Assembly: GCA_035318925.1 (NCBI GenBank)
Contig: DATHDS010000021.1
Coordinates: 124,001-188,000 of the forward strand
Length of the DNA: 64,000 nt
DNA from: VAXT01 sp035318925
GTDB taxonomy: Bacteria > Actinomycetota > Thermoleophilia > Gaiellales > Gaiellaceae
Direction of reading: 5' to 3'
Shown here: in pieces, positions 48,278 to 55,699 of the stretch
How the letters are laid out: every line of letters begins with the position of its first letter
How positions within the stretch are numbered: the stretch's first letter is position 1
Notes under the pieces: generated by a model
What the model was told of the DNA's origin: nothing
The model's input: the letters and a program-made list of their open reading frames with translations, nothing else
Databases searched by the model: none
Made by a program: the position numbers and the translations under genes

Positions 48278-48848
48278 TGAGTCCCTCCAGCTTCCTCGTC
48301 GCTTCGGTCTGGACGTCGTGGTACATCGAGTTGCCGTGTGAGTCGATTCCGACCCAGAGCGGGCCGAAGTCCTTGACGCGGAATTTCCAAAGGCATTCGG
48401 GCATGAGCTCCTCCCAGAAGACCTCTTCGATCTCCTCGATCTGTGTCGTCTCGAGCGCCGCCGCGCCGCCGACGAGCGCGAAGTAGACCATGCCGTGCTT
48501 CGCCATCGGCTCGATCGCCTCGTCGGGCAGGCCGCCCTTGCCGGCAATCGCGCGCACGCCGTAGTCGCGGCCGAGCGGCTCGGTGAACCGCACCATGCGC
48601 GCGCTCGTCGTCGTTCCGATCGAGACCGGCTCGTATTTGCCCGGTCCGAGCTTGCGCACACCCGGTGCGGTGTGCAGCAGAAAGGCGCCGTTCAGGTCGA
48701 GCGGCGGCTCGACGCCCTGGTCGAAGATCCGAATCTGCGTCCGGTCGCGGATGCCGATGATGTGGCCGTCGACGGTGACGAGGTCGCCCGCGCGGAGATT
48801 GCGGATGTCCTCCTCGGTCGCCGGAAATGTCAGCCTGTGCTCGGCCAT
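48264..48848 (-). CDS. Class I fumarase-type hydro-lyase, beta subunit
   Basis: 194-aa protein matching the C-terminal half of class I [4Fe-4S] fumarases and the TtdB subunit of tartrate dehydratase. Family elements: LRAGDLVTVDGHIIGIRD near residue 19, GAFLLHTAPGVRK near residue 54, VSIGTTTSARMVRFTEPL near residue 76, AIAGKGGLPDEAIEPM near residue 100, and LMPECLWKFRVKDFGPLWV near residue 148. The start ATG follows the alpha stop codon with no gap. It normally completes the active site over the iron-sulfur cluster for malate/fumarate, tartrate or mesaconate-type substrates. In this operon the sulfonate analogues sulfolactate and sulfoacrylate are worth considering. Confidence 0.88.
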   Translation of the reverse strand: MAEHRLTFPATEEDIRNLRAGDLVTVDGHIIGIRDRTQIRIFDQGVEPPLDLNGAFLLHTAPGVRKLGPGKYEPVSIGTTTSARMVRFTEPLGRDYGVRAIAGKGGLPDEAIEPMAKHGMVYFALVGGAAALETTQIEEIEEVFWEELMPECLWKFRVKDFGPLWVGIDSHGNSMYHDVQTEATRKLEGLIAGL

Positions 48849-49745
48849 CTAAAACTCCCGGTCGAAGTCGACCAGGCCGTCCGCGGAGACATGAGCGCTC
48901 GCGCGGCGGGCGGCCCAGCACTGGTAGTTGACGGCAACGGGGTTGAGGGTCATGTGCGTGTCGGCGTGCTCGACGTGACAGGCGAGGACGGTGACGTCGC
49001 CGCCGAGGCCCATCGGGCCGATGCCGGTCTGGTTCAGGAGGTCGTACAGCTCCGCCTCGAGCTCGGCGACGTGCGGGTCCGCGTTGCGCGTCCCGACCGG
49101 ACGGGCGATCGCCTCCTTCGCGAGATACATCGCGTAGTCGGCCGAGCCGCCGACCCCGACCCCGACGATCCCGGGCGGGCACGGCTTGCCGCCCGCACCG
49201 ACGATCGACTCGAGGACGAACTGCTTGATCCCCTTCACCCCGTCGGCGGGCACGCACATCTTGAGGAAGCTCATGTTCTCCGAGCCCGAGCCCTTGGGGA
49301 CGCACTTGACGTCCAGCCCGTCCCAGTCGGGGACGAACTCCCAGTGCACGATCGGCAGGCGGTAGCCCGTGTTCGGCCCCGTGTTCTCGCGGGTGATCGT
49401 GTGGACGGAGTTCGAGCGCAGCGGCGTGTCGATCGTCGCGCGCTCGGTCCCGATCTTCAGCGCCTCGTAGATGTTGGCCGGATGCAGGGGAAAATGCTCG
49501 CCGACCCGACACGTGTAGACGGCGATGCCGGTGTCCTGGCAGACGATGTTGTCCTCGACCTCCGCCACTTGCACGTTCTTGACGATCGTCTCCAGCACAC
49601 GGCGGCCCGGCACCGAGGTCTCCCGGCCCTGCGCGGCTGCGAGCGCGTCGCGCAGGTCCTGGGGGATGTCCTTCAGCGCCCAGACGTAGAGGTGCGCGGC
49701 CGCGTCTTCGACGGCTTGCCGCAAATCAACCGCGACCGTGCTCAT
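48849..49745 (-). CDS. Class I fumarase-type hydro-lyase, alpha subunit
   Basis: 298-aa iron-sulfur subunit, equivalent to the N-terminal part of FumA or to TtdA. Candidate cluster cysteines are in DNIVCQDTG near residue 67, LKMCVPADG near residue 175 and GGKPCPPGIVGVGVGG near residue 200. THMTLNPVAVNYQCWAARR near the C-terminus is a family hallmark. ATG 49745 overlaps the FAD-protein stop (ATGA). The two-subunit class I enzymes include genuine fumarases, L-tartrate dehydratases and mesaconases, so specificity is open. Its placement with ComA and a fumarate-reductase-fold protein suggests a dicarboxylate-like sulfonate as substrate; a housekeeping fumarase is the conservative alternative. Confidence 0.88.
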   Translation of the reverse strand: MSTVAVDLRQAVEDAAAHLYVWALKDIPQDLRDALAAAQGRETSVPGRRVLETIVKNVQVAEVEDNIVCQDTGIAVYTCRVGEHFPLHPANIYEALKIGTERATIDTPLRSNSVHTITRENTGPNTGYRLPIVHWEFVPDWDGLDVKCVPKGSGSENMSFLKMCVPADGVKGIKQFVLESIVGAGGKPCPPGIVGVGVGGSADYAMYLAKEAIARPVGTRNADPHVAELEAELYDLLNQTGIGPMGLGGDVTVLACHVEHADTHMTLNPVAVNYQCWAARRASAHVSADGLVDFDREF

Positions 49746-50935
49746 GTCTTGGCCTTCTCCGCTGCGGCCTTGCCCGCCCGCCGTCCGAAGACGGTGCACT
49801 CGAGCAGCGAGTTGCCCATCATCCGGTTGCGCCCGTGCGGGCCGCCGGCGATCTCGCCGCAGGCATAGAGGCCCTCGACCGTCGTCTCGGCATGCTCATC
49901 GATCACGAGCCCGCCGTTCTGGTAGTGGAGTACGGGAAACGTGAAGATCGACTCCTCGAGCGGGTCGATCCCACCGGCGCGGTAGCGGCGAAGCATGTAC
50001 GGGAGCGAGATCTCGGCATCGCCCTCGGCGATGCGCGTCGTGTCGAGGTAGACCGCCGGCCGGCCGTCGGGCGTCTCGACCCCGCGGCCTGCCTCCACCT
50101 CGTCGAAGATCGCCTGCGAGACCTCATCCCGGGGCCCGAGCGAGTCGGTGAACTCCTCGCGATCGGCGTTGAGGAGCACCGCGCCGTAGGCGCGCGTCGT
50201 CTCGGGGATCGAATAGCCCTGCATCGTTTCAGGCCAGGCGCCCCCGTTCGGGTGGTACTGGAGCGCGTCGAAGTCGCGCGTCTCGGCGCCGAGCTCGACC
50301 GCGATCCTCGTCACCTCTCCCGTCGCGCCGGGATGGTTCGTCGTCAGCTCGCCGCGCTCCTGCGCGACGCGGAAGCAGCGCCCGCCCGCCGCGAGCACGA
50401 CAGTGCTCGCGTCGATCACCTGCTCGCCGCACCGCGCGCGCCAGCCGTTCTCGCCGGGCGCCAGCTCGGTCAGGGGCGATTTCGGAAACGTCTGGATGGT
50501 GGAAGACACAACCGCGTCGCGCAGAGCACTCGTGATCGCGTGCCCGGTGCGGTCGCCCACCTGGAGCAACCGCTTCCGCGACGCGCCTCCGCAGCGGGCG
50601 AGACGGTAGCCACCGTTCTCGCGCGTGAACTCGACTCCCAGCTCCTCGAGCCAGTGGATGGCGCCCGGAGCCTCGCCCGTCAGGACTTCCACGAGCCGGC
50701 GATCGGCGCTTTCGTGCGAACTGCGCCAGACGTCCTCGGCATGACGGGCGGGCGAATCGTCCTCGCCGAAGGCAGCCTGAATCCCACCCTGCGCCTTCGC
50801 GGAATTGCAGGACTGAACCGCATCCTTTGCGACGAGCGCCACGCTTGCTCCCGCGCGTTGTGCCGAGACGGCCGCAGCCAGGCCGGAAGCTCCGCTCCCG
50901 ACCACGAGCACGTCGAACACCTGGGGAGCGGCCAT
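49742..50935 (-). CDS. FAD-dependent oxidoreductase of the fumarate reductase/L-aspartate oxidase family (short form)
   Basis: 397-aa flavoprotein. The FAD-binding Rossmann motif is VVGSGASGLAAAVSAQRAG near residue 12. CNSAKAQGGIQAAFG near residue 43 corresponds to the S-x-x-AQGG flavin loop of NadB/SdhA. The capping-domain part has LQYHPNGG near residue 225, TTRAYGAVLLN near residue 245 and LGPRDEVSQAIF near residue 265, which holds the conserved catalytic-type arginine. The C-terminus is HYQNGGLVIDE and GRNRMMGNSLLECTVFGRRA. It ends there, lacking the ~120-residue helical domain of NadB and SdhA. First gene of the sulfur operon, with -10 TATAGT 7 nt upstream and a LysR-type palindrome further up. 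Confidence 0.85.
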   Translation of the reverse strand: MAAPQVFDVLVVGSGASGLAAAVSAQRAGASVALVAKDAVQSCNSAKAQGGIQAAFGEDDSPARHAEDVWRSSHESADRRLVEVLTGEAPGAIHWLEELGVEFTRENGGYRLARCGGASRKRLLQVGDRTGHAITSALRDAVVSSTIQTFPKSPLTELAPGENGWRARCGEQVIDASTVVLAAGGRCFRVAQERGELTTNHPGATGEVTRIAVELGAETRDFDALQYHPNGGAWPETMQGYSIPETTRAYGAVLLNADREEFTDSLGPRDEVSQAIFDEVEAGRGVETPDGRPAVYLDTTRIAEGDAEISLPYMLRRYRAGGIDPLEESIFTFPVLHYQNGGLVIDEHAETTVEGLYACGEIAGGPHGRNRMMGNSLLECTVFGRRAGKAAAEKAKT

Positions 50936-50942
50936 CTACGCG

Positions 50943-50948
50943 ACTATA
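50943..50948 (-). promoter_or_regulatory. -10 element of the comA/sulfur operon
   Basis: TATAGT on the minus strand ends 7 nt before ATG 50935, predicting transcription from the start codon itself (leaderless). No good -35 is visible, as expected for an activator-dependent promoter. Confidence 0.55.
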
Positions 50949-50970
50949 CCAGCGTCTTCTAATCCTAATG

Positions 50971-50985
50971 ATAAGGAATACTTAT
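50971..50985. promoter_or_regulatory. LysR-type palindrome upstream of the comA/sulfur operon
   Basis: ATAAGGAATACTTAT, 5-bp arms with a 5-nt spacer, contains the T-N11-A core of LysR sites. Its centre is about 43 bp upstream of the predicted transcription start at 50935, an activating position. The same sequence with one spacer change is at 57545-57559 over the start of the LysR gene. Confidence 0.65.
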
Positions 50986-51026
50986 TCAGATTCAAGCGAC
51001 GGAGCGGACCGGCCGATTCCCTCCGT

Positions 51027-51344
51027 ATGGCTCTGCGCCTGGTGTCGCTCCTGGTCTCACTCGTCGTCATGGGCGTGCTCGCGACGTCGATGCTCTCGCG
51101 GTCCCACGCGACCCCGAACAGCAGCGCGGCCTCGCCCGAGAGCCTTCTCCGCACGACCGGGCTCGTCGTCGAGCGCACGCACCAGATCACGGGTGTCTAC
51201 GCCGGCATCGGAGTCCAGGACAGCACCTCGATCCGCCTCGTCTCCGCGGACGCCAACGGCTACTGCCTGCAGCTGACCTGGGTCGACCGGCAGATCTACC
51301 ACCTGCGAGGCCCGGGCGGCCAGCCCGCGATCGGTGCCTGCTGA
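51027..51344 (+). CDS. Small exported or membrane-anchored protein, unknown
   Basis: 105 aa. One N-terminal hydrophobic helix (LVSLLVSLVVMGVLATSML) is followed by a short extracytoplasmic domain with the pattern GYCLQLTWVDRQIYHLRGPGG and a second cysteine near the C-terminus, so one disulfide is possible. The small beta-rich tail recalls minor type IV pilin domains of actinobacteria, but there is no clear G-F/E prepilin site. It is divergent from the sulfur operon, with 91 bp between them that include the LysR-type palindrome. It might therefore be under the same control. A strong hairpin follows its stop. Confidence 0.5.
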   Translation: MALRLVSLLVSLVVMGVLATSMLSRSHATPNSSAASPESLLRTTGLVVERTHQITGVYAGIGVQDSTSIRLVSADANGYCLQLTWVDRQIYHLRGPGGQPAIGAC

Positions 51345-51361
51345 CCCTGATTCGGTGACAC

Positions 51362-51385
51362 CGCGTCCCCCCGATGAGGGACGCG
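51362..51385. terminator. Hairpin terminator after the small exported-protein gene
   Basis: CGCGTCCC, an 8-nt loop and GGGACGCG form a perfect 8-bp stem, 18 nt after the stop at 51344. No T tract follows. Confidence 0.55.
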
Positions 51386-51422
51386 TCCTGCGCGCGCGCG
51401 GGACAGAGTTGCAGGTGGGACG

Positions 51423-52760
51423 ATGACGGCCCGCAACCCGCTGCTCGCACGCCTCCCGTTCGGGCCTCTCGCCGAGCGGGAGTTCCGCCTTCTCTTCATC
51501 GGCCGGACGATCTCGCTCTTCGGGAGCGCCTTCGCGCCGATCGCGCTCGCCTTCGCGGTCATCACGCTGACCGGCTCGCCCTCGGACCTCGGCCTCGTCC
51601 TGTCCGCGTACATGCTCGCGCACCTCGTCTTCCTCCTGGCCGGAGGCGTGTGGGCCGACCGCCTGCCACGCCACCTGGTCATGGTTGCCTCGGATCTCCT
51701 GAGCGGGGTCACGCAGATCGCATTCGCGGTGCTGTTGCTCACCGGAGTCGCCCAGACCTGGCAGCTGATCCTCCTGGCGGCCATCAAGGGCGGCGCTTCC
51801 GCGTTCTTCATGCCCGCCTCCACGGGGCTCGTCCCGCAAATCGTGAGCGCTCCCCACTTGCAGCAGGCAAACGCCCTGCTCAGCCTCTCCCGAAACTCGA
51901 CCCGGATCGCAGGCGTTGCGCTCGCGGGCATCCTCGTCGCGACCATCGGGGCCGGCTGGGCACTCGCTTTCGACGGCGCGACCTACGGTCTCGGCGCCAT
52001 CTTCGTGGGCATGCTTCGGCTGCCCGCGACCGAGCCGGCCGAGAACCGAGAGTTCCTGCGGGAGCTTGCCGAAGGCTGGCGGGAGTTCCGCTCGCGCTCG
52101 TGGCTCTGCGTGACGATCGTCCAGTTCGCGCTCATCAACGCGTGTGCGATCAGCGCCTTCCTCGTCCTCGGCCCCTTCGTCGCGCAGCGGGACCTGGGCG
52201 GCGCCTCAGCCTGGGGATTCATCCTCTCAGCCGAGGCCGTGGGGATGATCCTGGCGGGCATCGTCGCGTTCCGCTACCGCCCGCAGCGGCCGCTCCTGGT
52301 CGCGACGCTCGCAGTCCTGACGATGGCGCCGCTCCTGGTGCTGCTCGGTCTTGCGGCGCCGCTCCTGCTGATCCTGCCCGCAGCCCTGCTCGCCGGAGTC
52401 GGCCTCGAGCTCTACGGCGTCTTCTGGGACACGACGCTCCAGCAGCACATCCCGGACGAGAAGCTCTCGCGAGTCAGCTCGTACGATGTCCTCGGTTCCT
52501 TCGCGCTGATCCCGATCGGCGTCGCTGTCATGGGGCCGATCTCAGGGGCGATCGGGGTCGCGGACACCCTGATCGGTGCCGCCGGCGTCGTCGTCCTGGC
52601 GACCGTGGCGGTCATCTCGGTCGGCGACGTTCGCAACCTGCGGCGCCTCGAGCCGCCGCTCCTCGTGGCGCTTCCTACGCCGGAGCCGCTTGCTCCTGAA
52701 GCGCGAACGCGATGGCTTCGTCCAGTGGAAGCTCCCGCCCGAGTCGCCACGCGGCGCTGA
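51423..52760 (+). CDS. MFS transporter (enterobactin exporter-like)
   Basis: 445-aa major facilitator with 10-12 hydrophobic segments. It begins with the FRLLFIGRTISLFGSAF element and has the loop motif GGVWADRLPRHLVMVASDLL near residue 75, both typical of the EntS/MFS_3-type drug or siderophore exporters. GGTGGG lies a few bases before ATG 51423, so this gene seems to be leadered. The last 86 bp overlap the 3' end of the convergent BTAD regulator. Substrate unknown; no neighbouring biosynthetic gene points to one. Confidence 0.8.
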   Translation: MTARNPLLARLPFGPLAEREFRLLFIGRTISLFGSAFAPIALAFAVITLTGSPSDLGLVLSAYMLAHLVFLLAGGVWADRLPRHLVMVASDLLSGVTQIAFAVLLLTGVAQTWQLILLAAIKGGASAFFMPASTGLVPQIVSAPHLQQANALLSLSRNSTRIAGVALAGILVATIGAGWALAFDGATYGLGAIFVGMLRLPATEPAENREFLRELAEGWREFRSRSWLCVTIVQFALINACAISAFLVLGPFVAQRDLGGASAWGFILSAEAVGMILAGIVAFRYRPQRPLLVATLAVLTMAPLLVLLGLAAPLLLILPAALLAGVGLELYGVFWDTTLQQHIPDEKLSRVSSYDVLGSFALIPIGVAVMGPISGAIGVADTLIGAAGVVVLATVAVISVGDVRNLRRLEPPLLVALPTPEPLAPEARTRWLRPVEAPARVATRR

Positions 52761-55416
52761 ACTGCTCCTCGCCTAGAGCCTGGCGGAGGGCAACGGCCGT
52801 CTCTTCGTGCGTTTCCTGCTCGGCCGGAGCCAGGTTGACGCCGAGGCTCTCGCGGAGAGCCTCCGCGGCCCCGAGCAGCCGTGCGGCGGGCCCCGCCTGG
52901 CCCGTGAGGGAAAGCACCGCAGCGAGACCTTCGAAGCAGTACCCGATCACGTCTCGGAACTCGAGCTCGACCAGCCGGCGGAGCGCCTTGCGGAGAAAGG
53001 CGAGCGCCCGCTCGTGTTCGTGCTCCGAGAGCGCGGCGAAGCCCTGGTTGACGAGGGCGAACGCCATCCCCTCGCTGTCCTCGAGCATCTGGAAGAGCCC
53101 GTACGCCTCCTCGCTCAGCGACGCGGCCTTCGCGTAGTCGCCGCGCTCGAGCGCGATCCCCCCGAGATTGCTGATCGCCAGCGCATGGCCGCGCTGCTCG
53201 CCGGACTCGCGATAGAGGTCGGCCGCGCGCTCCGACAGCGAGATCGCCCGCTCGTGGTCTCCCTGCTCCGCTGCGACCGTGCCCAATGAGAGCAGCGAGC
53301 GGGCCGTGCCCGAGACGTCGCCCAGCTCTTCCCAGAGCGCGAGGCTCTGCTCGGAAAGCTCGGCAGCCCGCTCGTAGTCACCCTGGCGAGTCGCCAGGCT
53401 CGACGCCGCATGCAGCGCACGAGCCCGAAGCTCCGGAGGCTCAGAGGCACCACGAGCCAGGGCCTGGTCCAGCCAGCGGCGGCCCTCGGCGAGATGGCCA
53501 CGGACCCACCAGAACTCCCACAGCGAGGCCGCGAGCCGCAGCCCGAGCTCCGCCTCCTCCGCCTCGAAGCTCCACGCCAGTGCCGCCCGCAGGTTGTCCT
53601 GCTCGGCGTCGACCTGAGCGAGCCAGGCCGCCTGGTTGGGATCGGGCTCCGACTCGGCGAGCTTCAGGAAGTGCCGGGCATGTCTTCGGTGGAGGTCGGC
53701 GGCCCCGTCGTCCTCGGCGAGCTGCTCGAGTGCGTAGACGCGGATCGTCTCCAGCATCCGCAGCCTCTCACCGGCGCGCTCCAGCAGGCTCTCGTCGAGG
53801 AGCGTGCCGGTGCCGTCGAGCGATGCGTCGCAGACGCCGACGGCGGACTCGAGCGTGCAGCCGCCGGAGAACACCGCGAGATGCGCAAACAGAAGCTGCT
53901 CCTCCGGCTCGAGGAGGTCGTAGCTCCAGGCAACCGTGTCGCGAAGCGCGCGGTGACGGGCGGGCTTGTCACGCGGTCCGTGGCTCAGGAGGTCGAGCCG
54001 CTGGTCGAGGCGATCGAGCATCGCCTGAGGAGCAAGCAGCTTCGTCCTGGCGGCGGCGAGCTCGAGGGCGAGCGGGAGGCCGTCGAGCCGCGCGCAGATC
54101 TCCTCGACGGCGGCCGTGTTCTCGTCGGTGAGCTGGAAGCTCGACTCGGCCGCCTGGGCGCGCTGAACGAACAGGGCGACCGCGTCTCTCCGGCCGAGCG
54201 GCTCCACGGAGTACTCCTGCTCCCCGTTCAGCCGGAGCGCGGAGCGGCTCGTGACGAGGAAGGTCAGGCTGGGCGCGGCCTGGAGCACCTCCGTGAGCAG
54301 CGGCGACGCCTCGACCAGCTGCTCGAAGTTGTCCAGCAGCACGAGGACGCGCCGTCCCACGACCCGCTCGGCGAGGCTCGCGAGGAGCGGCCGCTCGCTG
54401 TGCTCGCGGACGGCCAGTGCCTCTGCGATCGCCGGGAGGAGTAGCTCCGGGTCGCGGATCGTGTCGAGCGGGACAAAGAAGGCACCGTCCGGTATCTCCC
54501 CCGCGAGCGCGTTGGCTGCCTCGATCGCGAGCCGCGTCTTCCCGGCGCCGCCCGGGCCCGTGAGCGTCAGCAGCCGCACCTGGCCACCGCGCAGGGTCGA
54601 GCAGATTTCCTCCAGCTCCCGCTCTCGGCCCACGAGCGTGCTGACCGGAGTCGGAACGTTGCTCTCGGGAAGCGGCCTCGGAGCAAGCGCCTCTTCCTGG
54701 CGCAGGATGGCCTGCTCGAGGTCGCGGAGCTCGGGGCCGGGCTCGAGGCCGAGGTCGTCGATGAGGACGCGCCGCGCCTCCGTATACGCCTCGAGCGCAT
54801 CCGCCTGGCGCCCCGCACGGTAGAGCGCGAGCATCAACTGGCCGCGCAAACGCTCTCGCAGCGGATTCTCGGCCACGAGAGCCTCGAGCTCGCCGACGAC
54901 CTGGCCGTGGTGCCCGAGCCCGAGCTCGGCTTCGATCCGGCCTTCGAGGGCGGCGAGCTTCAGCTCCTCCAGCCGGGTGATCTCCACCTGTGCGAACGAC
55001 TCGTAGTGCACGTCGACGAGCGCCGGGCCGCGCCACAGGGCGAGCCCTTCGACCAACAGCGCGGACGCCTCCGCGTAGGCGCGCCGATCGAGGGCGGCTG
55101 CCCCCTCGTCGGCGAGCCGTTCGAAGCGCTCGGCGTCCAGCTGATCGGGCTCGACCCGGAGGCGGTAGCCGGGCCCTTCCCGGACGAGCCCGTCCTCGAC
55201 CAGCTTGCGGAGCTGCGACACGTAGACCTGGAGCGTGTTCGAGGCGGTCGCAGGCGCGTTCTCGCCCCAGAGATCGTCGATCAGCCGTTCGGCGGGGACG
55301 ACTTCGTTGCGGTGCAGGAGGAGGAGCGCGAGCAGAGCCCGTGGCTTCCGTCCCTTGACGAAGGACGGTGAGCCGTCGTGCCCGAGCTCGAGCGGGCCGA
55401 GAATCCTGTAGTTCAA
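52675..55416 (-). CDS. BTAD/SARP-type transcriptional regulator with NB-ARC ATPase and TPR domains
   Basis: 913-aa AfsR-like regulator. Residues 1-95 form the OmpR-like winged helix (LNYRILGPLEL...). Residues 95-245 form the BTAD (LWRGPALVDVHYESFAQVE). An NTPase with Walker A GPGGAGKTR is near residue 290 and Walker B RVLVLLDNFEQL is near residue 360. The C-terminal third is TPR repeats (ARSLLSLGTVAAEQGDHERA). I place the start at TTG 55416 because GGGGAGGAGG lies about 7 nt before it; the GTG 18 bp upstream would translate that ribosome-binding site. A 13-bp inverted repeat lies upstream. Targets unknown. Confidence 0.85.
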   Translation of the reverse strand: MNYRILGPLELGHDGSPSFVKGRKPRALLALLLLHRNEVVPAERLIDDLWGENAPATASNTLQVYVSQLRKLVEDGLVREGPGYRLRVEPDQLDAERFERLADEGAAALDRRAYAEASALLVEGLALWRGPALVDVHYESFAQVEITRLEELKLAALEGRIEAELGLGHHGQVVGELEALVAENPLRERLRGQLMLALYRAGRQADALEAYTEARRVLIDDLGLEPGPELRDLEQAILRQEEALAPRPLPESNVPTPVSTLVGRERELEEICSTLRGGQVRLLTLTGPGGAGKTRLAIEAANALAGEIPDGAFFVPLDTIRDPELLLPAIAEALAVREHSERPLLASLAERVVGRRVLVLLDNFEQLVEASPLLTEVLQAAPSLTFLVTSRSALRLNGEQEYSVEPLGRRDAVALFVQRAQAAESSFQLTDENTAAVEEICARLDGLPLALELAAARTKLLAPQAMLDRLDQRLDLLSHGPRDKPARHRALRDTVAWSYDLLEPEEQLLFAHLAVFSGGCTLESAVGVCDASLDGTGTLLDESLLERAGERLRMLETIRVYALEQLAEDDGAADLHRRHARHFLKLAESEPDPNQAAWLAQVDAEQDNLRAALAWSFEAEEAELGLRLAASLWEFWWVRGHLAEGRRWLDQALARGASEPPELRARALHAASSLATRQGDYERAAELSEQSLALWEELGDVSGTARSLLSLGTVAAEQGDHERAISLSERAADLYRESGEQRGHALAISNLGGIALERGDYAKAASLSEEAYGLFQMLEDSEGMAFALVNQGFAALSEHEHERALAFLRKALRRLVELEFRDVIGYCFEGLAAVLSLTGQAGPAARLLGAAEALRESLGVNLAPAEQETHEETAVALRQALGEEQFSAAWRLGRELPLDEAIAFALQEQAAPA

Positions 55417-55506
55417 ACGGTTCCTCCTCCCCACGATGGTAGCTGGGGGACCTTCAGGGCTTCTTCAGGGCGCCGTGAAAACATCGCCGCGAAGTTCAAT
55501 CGAGCA

Positions 55507-55545
55507 GCCTCCAGTCGGCGTGAAGCCGTCAGGCCGACTGGAGGC
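55507..55545. promoter_or_regulatory. 13-bp perfect inverted repeat upstream of the BTAD regulator
   Basis: GCCTCCAGTCGGC and GCCGACTGGAGGC are separated by 13 nt, in a ~280-bp non-coding region, 91-129 bp upstream of TTG 55416. It could be an operator or a leader-RNA hairpin. The rest of 55435-55699 shows nothing else except the hairpin at 55645. Confidence 0.5.
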
Positions 55546-55644
55546 GGGGCTCGTCGAGGGAGGTGGATACGGTGATCAGCAAGAGCTGGTGGGACGGCCC
55601 GTAAGGGTCCAAAGCAACAATCGAGCTCGGCAACGTCGCGGCTC

Positions 55645-55673
55645 GCGGCCCCTGGGCGATCTGCCCGGGCCGC
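55645..55673 (-). terminator. Hairpin terminator after the Fe-ADH-like gene
   Basis: GCGGCCC and GGGCCGC (7 bp) enclose an inner GGGC-GATCT-GCCC stem with a 2-nt bulge, 27 nt after the stop at 55700. Confidence 0.55.
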
Positions 55674-55699
55674 CGCGTCGCCCCCTGGACGGATTCGAA

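Noticed and set aside
53286..54131. Long Arg/Pro-rich plus-strand open frames opposite the BTAD regulator
   Set aside because: The minus-strand frame carries Walker, BTAD and TPR motifs; the opposite frames have no motif and biased composition.
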